From contig NC_049997.1 in NCBI RefSeq assembly GCF_000003815.2, positions 10,613,705 to 10,677,704 on the forward strand: a DNA stretch of 64,000 nucleotides. The letters are read 5' to 3'. The notes below the pieces were generated by a model that saw only the letters and a list, made by a program, of their open reading frames with translations, did no database searches and was not told the origin of the DNA. Shown piece by piece: positions 58,021 to 64,000 of the stretch (position 1 is its first letter; each line of letters starts with the position of its first letter). This stretch comes from Branchiostoma floridae (lineage: Eukaryota > Chordata > Leptocardii > Amphioxiformes > Branchiostomatidae). The translations under genes and the position numbers were made by a program.

Positions 58021-58129
58021 TTTGGCCTCCTCTTCGCTGATTGGCCAGGTCTTTGATTCAATTAACTCTCCGGCTGACGCGCACAGGTGTGGCTCTGTGC
58101 GGGGTCATGGAAGGTCACGTCAGGAGGCC

Positions 58130-58860
58130 AAAAGAAAACAAATTTCCCCTCAGAAAAGTGCCAAAATTAATCATTTTAAAGTTTTTTATGTCAAAAATTT
58201 TACTTGAATCTTGTTACTAAGTATCTAATGCCTATCTATACCAAATTTCAGGTCATTTAATTGTAACACCAGGGTACAGGAGCCAAAAGTGTCCTTTTTT
58301 GGTCAAAAATTGGCAAAAAATCGCAAAAATAAGCATTTTGTTGCACTGTACACCAAAAGTGTTATTGAATTTATATGAAGGGATTATCAAGGCACATCTG
58401 TGTCAAATTTCAGCTCATTCGGTTGCAATACCAAGGTACAGGAGCCAAAAGTGTCCTTTTTTGGTCAAAAATTGGTCAAAAAATCGCAAAAATAAGCATT
58501 TTGTTGTACTGTACACCAAACGTGTTATTGAATTTATATGGGGGCATTATCAAGGCACATCTCTGTCAAATTTCAGCTCATTTGGTTGTAATACCAGGGT
58601 ACAGGGGCCAAAATATACAGTTTTGGTCTAAAATTGACCAAAAATCTCAATAAAATCATTTTAGAGGCAGATATGAAAAAACTGAGCAAAAAAGCATCAA
58701 GGTATTGGCCCATTCTACCCCTGTGCCAAATTTCAGGTCATTCGGTCCAGGAACGGCGGAGATGAATCACTTTGAAGATTTAACAGGAGAAAGAAGAAAG
58801 AAGAAACATTACGAATACAATATATTTCACCATACTATGTATGGCTGAAATATAAACATC
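58130..58860 (-). repeat. Inverted satellite block with terminal hairpin
   Basis: Four units of 161-163 bp in the opposite orientation (CAAATTTCAGGTCATTT and CAAATTTCAGCTCATT at 58241, 58406, 58567 and 58730). It ends GAAGATTTAACAGGAGAAAG and the hairpin ATATTTCACCATAC, TAT, GTATGGCTGAAATAT at 58830-58855. Confidence 0.88.
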
Positions 58861-58869
58861 ATTTTTTAA

Positions 58870-59240
58870 TCATGCCTTCAAGTACCAGAGTTATCGAACG
58901 ATGGATTGATGTGTTCAGAAATTCGTTTTTCGTCGAAGGGCGCTGAAACCGGCTATATAGATACAGATACAGGTCACATTTCCGAACCAGGGCAGCTCTG
59001 GGGAACGAGAAGTAAGATATAAAAGACAACAAAAACACAAACGGACCAAAAATGATTCAACAGCATGCATTGTGCAAATTTATTGAAATAAACTTTAATT
59101 TTTCATTTCCGCAAACAGCTTTCTGGAACGAAAAGTAATTAATAAAAGACATCAAACTTTACAATACATCAAGAGAATGGTCGTGGGCCTTATTTGAGTA
59201 AAATCTTTACGTATACATTTCTATTTTTCGTTTCCACAAA
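58870..59240. other. Non-coding DNA
   Basis: No gene or repeat ends recognised. Confidence 0.4.
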
Positions 59241-59247
59241 CTTAGTA

Positions 59248-59515
59248 TAAAGAATGAAGTTGACTGACCGTATCATGTCATTTTACATAAAGTTGACTGA
59301 CCGTTAACGTCATTTTGCATAAAGTTGACTGACCGTATACGTCATTTATTATATATAATTAGCACAAAGTTGACTGACCGTATAAGTCATTTCGCACAAA
59401 GTTGACTGACCGTATACGTCATTTAGCACAAAGTTGACTGACCGTATACGTCATTTAGCATATATACAGTTGAATGACAGTATACATCATTAAGCACAAA
59501 GTTAACGGACTGTAT
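59248..59515. repeat. 32-bp tandem array with TACGTCA words
   Basis: About eight units of 31-34 bp (one with a short insertion) built on AAAGTTGACTGACCGTATAC and GTCATTTAGCAC. Most contain TATACGTCA, a half CRE-like site. No start or gene follows closely. Confidence 0.9.
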
Positions 59516-59519
59516 ACAT

Positions 59520-61136
59520 GTACTTCAGCAAGGTTGTTTATTGAAATAACATATGAGACCGAAAAGAACCTTGCTGTGCAAATTAACTCATTTTCTAGCT
59601 GCCGTATTTTGCAGGACACAGTGCATATCATGTCGCATAAGGTTGATAGGCTAACTTAATTAAAGTAACTTTGTTAAAAAGGAGCTTGGAGATATCCCGG
59701 GCCCGTTTTAAGTTTTAATCTCATTTCTATTTTGAGCCTCCTATAAAGTAGAATGGCCATAAATATCATCCAGCAGAGTAGCTCTAGAGATCTCCAAGTA
59801 AATCATACATATGTTATTCGAGCAACCCGGGGTCACGAATTTCCGTCTAAGGACCTTTCACCAATTTAAACTAGACGTCATAGAAAGTTGCATAAAGCAA
59901 GGAGAATTGAATGACCTTACATTTCTTATATGTGATTCTTGTTCAAGTTTAGTAAGTTTAGTAAGCAAAGTTGTTAAGGAAAGAAAAAAATGCATTTTAA
60001 GCCGTATTATCCATAGTAATCAAAACGTTATACCTGATAGGAATGATTATTGTAATATTTTTTAATACCCATTCCGGTCAACAGACGGATTCGTGAGATT
60101 TGTTTTTCAAGGACACGCGATGTACATAAACCTCTCCTAACAAGCAAGCACGCTTAGGGAGATCGGGAAATCATTTTTGGTATTAAGGACTTGCTTGAAG
60201 TTTATGCCCCTGGAAATGATAGCTTTTTGAAATCCCTCGGAAGTTAGTGTCGAGGACATACTCAAAAATTGCAGTAAAACACACCAAGGACAGTGTGACC
60301 ACGGTTCACTTTCAAAGGCATATAATTTTCCCCAGGAAATTCGTAATCCCGGCAGGACGTCCAACAACAACAACATGTAGCGTCAGGGACATTCACTGTT
60401 AAGGTCGCAATATATGTCCTACGTACGTCAGGCGTAAATTCGTACTGTTAGGGATCTACCAGGTGCTCTATCTACGCTCCAAGTAGTTGTTTGCGCCGCC
60501 TTTTTTCAGATGTCTGTTAGACGTTTGTAGGCACTTTCTTGACATTTTTCTTTTGTCTACATTTTACTTTTCTTGCCCAATATTGAAAATGGAACTGACA
60601 ATTTTAAACAGAATGGCCAACAAGTCCCAACTTTTTTTATCAATAATAACCTTAGTCTGTTGCATGTATACGCCAAAACAACTTCACGTACTAACACTCG
60701 TACGTAATATATATGTATCGATTGAATATTTGGCATTTTCTATTTTGTACCATTTCACCCGACTGGGTTTTCTATCAACTAACAAACGCCTGTGCGGTCA
60801 CCCAACTTCACTGGGTTAGGATAAAAACGTGGCAGCTTGAACACATGTTCCAACATAGTCACTTAATTGCATTTCAAGTTTACCTCGGAAGTTATATCTT
60901 AAATGTCGAGGACGGTAAACATGACTTGTTGAAGCGTAACAAGGACATCACGCATCAGGCATACATTTCAAGGAATCGAGAAATTCCCGGCAGGACTTCC
61001 ATCAACATCCTGTAGGGCAGGGACATGCACTGATCAAGTTCGCCATATATGGCTTACGGACGTCAGGCGTGAATCTGAGTGTTAGTGACCTACCAGGTGT
61101 TCTAATCTACGCAAGCAGTTGTTTGCGCCAAATTGA
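59520..61136. other. Intergenic or intronic DNA with a diverged duplication
   Basis: The segment near 60110-60270 (ACACGCGATGTACATAAACC, GAAATCCCTCGGAAGTTAGT) recurs at 63010-63175. Part of 60820-61100 (CCGGCAGGACTTCC, GACGTCAGGCGT) repeats 60350-60440. No conserved frame. Confidence 0.5.
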
Positions 61137-61144
61137 TTTAGAAG

Positions 61145-62512
61145 TAGGGGTGGGTACCGGTACAGGAAATTCAGGTCCAGGTCCGGTTCAGGTCGAGAGG
61201 ATCAGGTCAAGGTCCAAACTTGAAGTTTCTGATTCAGTATGAGAAATTGTGAATGGACGATACTCAAAATAATCTGTTTTGTGGAGTATTCGACTCCCAC
61301 TGGCGTTATAAAATCCTACAAGGCTAACTGCCTCTGTACGACTGACTGTAAAACTGACTATAGACTCTACTCTGCTTCGCTTTTGTTATTTTCCTCGACC
61401 GTTAACCCTATTCAGAGGGGGGGGGGGGGGGCTGGTTGAGGCCTGCGCTAAATTTCATGTCCTATAACGCCAGAGCGGCTTACGCTAGAGCCACCAAATT
61501 AGGTGAGTTTTCCTAAAATATTGTTGGCAACAATTTTACGAAGTTTGACAAATTTTACATTTTTTTCGTGTTGCCATGGCAACCGTTTGTTGACAGGCAG
61601 TTTTGCCAAAAATCACTATTTTTGGTTCTAACAATTTTTTTCACATTTATTTGCTATATTACTGCTATTTTGTTACATAAATAAAATCTTATATTATTTA
61701 GCATATCTTTCATAATTATATATGTATAAATTATGCTAATTTGATGACGTCGTCAGCCCAAAATCCAAGATGGCGGACCGTATGGCCAGATCAAGAATAA
61801 TAAGCTAATTATCCCTTAAAATTTGTAACCACCTGGTATTTTTTCATCAAAAACCATCTAAATGAATGAATCTAGTCTATTTTCATTGCCCTTTGTGGTT
61901 TTTTGTTGCAAAAAAAGGATTTTAAAAATTCAAGGTGGTGGATATAATATGGCGGAGCCCAACTCGTATCTTAGATGTGCATGACGTCATTTTATGACGT
62001 CATTTTGACGTTATTGATGTTGCTATTGGCAACGCAAGTCGTAATAAACATTATTATTCTGTTATTTGCACTTGTTGTTACATTTTTGTAGCATAGCTTG
62101 AAGTTTTCTGAGAATACCCTTTTTTCCTGGGTCCGGCCAATATAATCAAATTGCTGACGTCATCATTACGTCATCTTACGTCAGCGTAACGTCAAACGTC
62201 ACATACTTGTTAGATATAATGCCGACATTATGTTTGCAAAATTTGGTGGTCCTTCGGCACGTTGTTTTAGAGTTATAGGACTTAAAAGTGGAGGGCCTCA
62301 AAAGCCCCCCCCCCCCGGTCCAGGGATGACCAAAAAAGCCCGGTCTGAATAGAGTTAAGCGCCGAAAAGTGTGAATGCCTAAACATATCATCTGTTCATT
62401 TTCCAATAGGCCCAACATCCGGTCCACAGAATTTTTTAGGTCCGGTGTTTCTGGACCGGTCCAATAAGAAAACCCGTTTTGTACCGGTACACCGTACCGG
62501 TGCCCACCCCTA
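61145..62512. mobile_element. hAT-like MITE, copy 2, split by another element
   Basis: Ends TAGGGGTGGGTACCGGTAC and GTACCGGTGCCCACCCCTA, flanked by TTTAGAAG and TCTAGAAG (7 of 8). Aligns with 51194-51599 except for the insertion at 61406-62354. Confidence 0.9.
61406..62354. mobile_element. piggyBac-like non-autonomous element
   Basis: Flanked by TTAA (61402-61405 and 62355-62358). Ends CCCTATTCAGAGG and CGGTCTGAATAGAG are inverted repeats. The host copy without it at 51194-51599 runs straight through, confirming insertion. No transposase frame in 949 bp. Confidence 0.88.
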
Positions 62513-62519
62513 TCTAGAA

Positions 62520-63175
62520 GTATTTTAAGCGTTTTGTATGCTTTTCTATTTTGTCAGTTTTCAGTTTTTCGGCTCAAAATGTAGATAATGTGACAAACCC
62601 CCTGCATTTTGCTATCAACAAGAACCTGCGTCTTGGACGTATATACACCCGATCAATTTCCTAACATGTGCTATGTATGGATTGGATATTCGACATTATG
62701 CTATTTTAAGCAATTAGGCTTTCTATCCTACAGTAGCTTGGCCGCACTTGGGGCAATTACTGTCGTATTGAGGTCACCAGAGTGGCGCCGTATGGCAGCT
62801 CGCTCCAGACCCTTGCGATTTTACCCCGCCTATTGTAAGCTCGTACATTAAAATGCCCCGCAATTTAGCCCCTGGCTGCAAAGACTTGGTAGTCGGCCCA
62901 CCCAATAACCAACTATGAATTAGCCTCACGAAGGTGTGCGGTCACTGACTTACATGGAATTAGGATAAAAAAGTTTGAACACATGTTTCTCTTGTGATTT
63001 GTTTTCCAAGGATATGCGATGTACATAAACCTCTCCAAGCAACTATAAGCGCGCTTAGGGAGACCGGGAAATCATTTTGGGCATAAAGGACTTGCTTGAA
63101 GTTTATGCCCTTGGATATGATAGCTTCTTGAAATCCCTCGGAAGTTAGTGTCGAGGACATACTCAAAAGTTGCGG
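62520..63175. other. Unassigned DNA with repeat of 60.1 kb segment
   Basis: 63010-63175 is about 90 percent like 60110-60280 by eye. No gene recognised. Confidence 0.5.
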
Positions 63176-63182
63176 TAAAGCT

Positions 63183-63522
63183 AAGGGCAAAACCCGCCGC
63201 ACGTGCAAATACCTGCTGTCTACGTGCCAAAACGTGGGCAACCCTTTGGGATCCGTAAGTGGTGAGTACCGCCTCCGTACGAACTCGTAGGGAATCCGAC
63301 AGATTTTGCAGCACGCAGACACGCCGTAGAACTTAACTTGCAGGCAAAACTCTGTGTGCCATCGGGCTGTGGATTCGTCCCCGTACGTTCCAGTACGGGC
63401 GTCGCACCTGCCCTGTACAACCTGAACGTTTTCAGAAATATGTGGCGGACGTGACCTCTCCAAAAAACGTACGCCGGTACGGACAAATTGAACGTACGGC
63501 GGGTTGTGACCTTGGCTTAAAC
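63183..63522. mobile_element. GC-rich MITE with imperfect inverted ends
   Basis: AAGGGCAAAACCCGCCGCAC on the left mirrors GTACGGCGGGTTGTGACCTT on the right. Interior has several CGTACG-like palindromes. Frames through it are compositional. Confidence 0.55.
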
Positions 63523-63608
63523 GATGACTCATGCCCTAAAACGTACTATGCATCGATTGGATATTCGACAGTATGATTTTCTATTTTGTAACATTTCACC
63601 CAGTCATA

Positions 63609-63764
63609 CAGTAGAAGCCAGTTAAGTGCACAACGGATTAACGCACACTTCTGTTAACTGCTCGGAATCCCAAAATTCCCAAACCGTTGCGGTACAGCTA
63701 GATAACTTCGCGTTACCTGGGAACTTACTGGCAAATATGCCGTGCAATTAAGCGGCTTCTGCTG
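63609..63764. mobile_element. pogo/Tigger-like MITE
   Basis: Ends CAGTAGAAGCCAGTTAAGTG and CAATTAAGCGGCTTCTGCTG, with TA on each side (63607-63608 and 63765-63766). 156 bp, no coding capacity. Confidence 0.85.
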
Positions 63765-64000
63765 TATTTCATATTAACTGAACTCACGACAATATACGGT
63801 CGTTCAACTTTATGGGATCAAGATAAAACGTGACAGCTTAGAAATGTTATAGAACAAATTGCTAAACTTTCCTTCCAACACTTAATCAAACTATTGGGAC
63901 TTACCATCTAAATTTTCGGTCAAACTCCGTCGACCTTGTTCACAGTAGCCTCTACCAGGCTCCGTGGATCGGTAGAATCATTATCCTCACCTCGGAAACG

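Noticed and set aside
60060-61020. Possible further SLC5 exons
   Set aside because: No stretch resembles the family region after LPGLPGVF (the SSxLNAxAAVT part), so the remaining exons are taken to lie outside the window or unfound.
62960-63532. 190-codon minus-strand frame
   Set aside because: Runs across a duplicated segment and a GC-rich MITE; no domain.

Overview
The window looks like nuclear DNA of an invertebrate chordate, most likely a lancelet (Branchiostoma). Genes are split into short exons with GT-AG introns. There is a cluster of C2H2 zinc-finger genes, an AMN1 homologue and an SLC5-type transporter. The DNA between exons is packed with small inverted-repeat transposons, LINE fragments, tRNA-derived SINEs and tandem repeats. 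Species assignment is inference; no marker gene proves it. Two runs of 100 N (41758-41857 and 43744-43843) are assembly gaps.

Layout. (1) 1-10 kb: a 57-bp minisatellite (about 2.33-3.64 kb) lies just beyond the 3' end of AMN1, which is on the minus strand from 9914 down to about 3.9 kb. Six AMN1 exons join in phase, and every intron but the shortest stretches holds a mobile element. (2) 10-14 kb: no recognisable gene; MITEs and a possible SINE. (3) 14.4-21 kb: a plus-strand zinc-finger gene with a 1,080-codon low-complexity first coding exon and four C-terminal fingers. A 5'-truncated LINE sits in a tandem duplicate of its last finger. (4) 21-27 kb: a SINE with a clean target duplication, several MITEs, a 42-bp minisatellite, and an open frame for a herpes-tegument-like (C76-type) cysteine protease that is probably transposon-borne. 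(5) 28.6-39 kb: three more zinc-finger genes (28.6-30.6 plus, 32.5-34.0 minus, 38.1-39.0 plus). (6) 40.4-56.2 kb: a sodium-coupled monocarboxylate transporter gene of the SLC5A8/SLC5A12 type, plus strand, nine coding exons located, 3' part not found. (7) 52.8-58.9 kb: a higher-order satellite with hairpin ends on both sides of SLC5 exon 9. (8) 59-64 kb: a 32-bp tandem array, nested transposons and no recognised gene.

The most unusual signals are inside the SLC5 gene. Exon 2 is present four times in tandem with intact splice acceptors, only the last copy being full length. The start of exon 9 is repeated in a decayed tandem array, and a relic of exon 1 lies upstream. Partial tandem copies of exon ends also occur in two zinc-finger genes. 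The region therefore appears prone to short tandem duplication of exon edges. A second notable case is a MITE whose 9-bp target duplication is exactly the first nine bases of an AMN1 intron.

The zinc-finger genes probably encode DNA-binding nuclear proteins. They share a finger of the type FMCGECGYRT, which suggests local gene duplication. AMN1 and the transporter are ordinary housekeeping or epithelial genes with no obvious functional link to that cluster.
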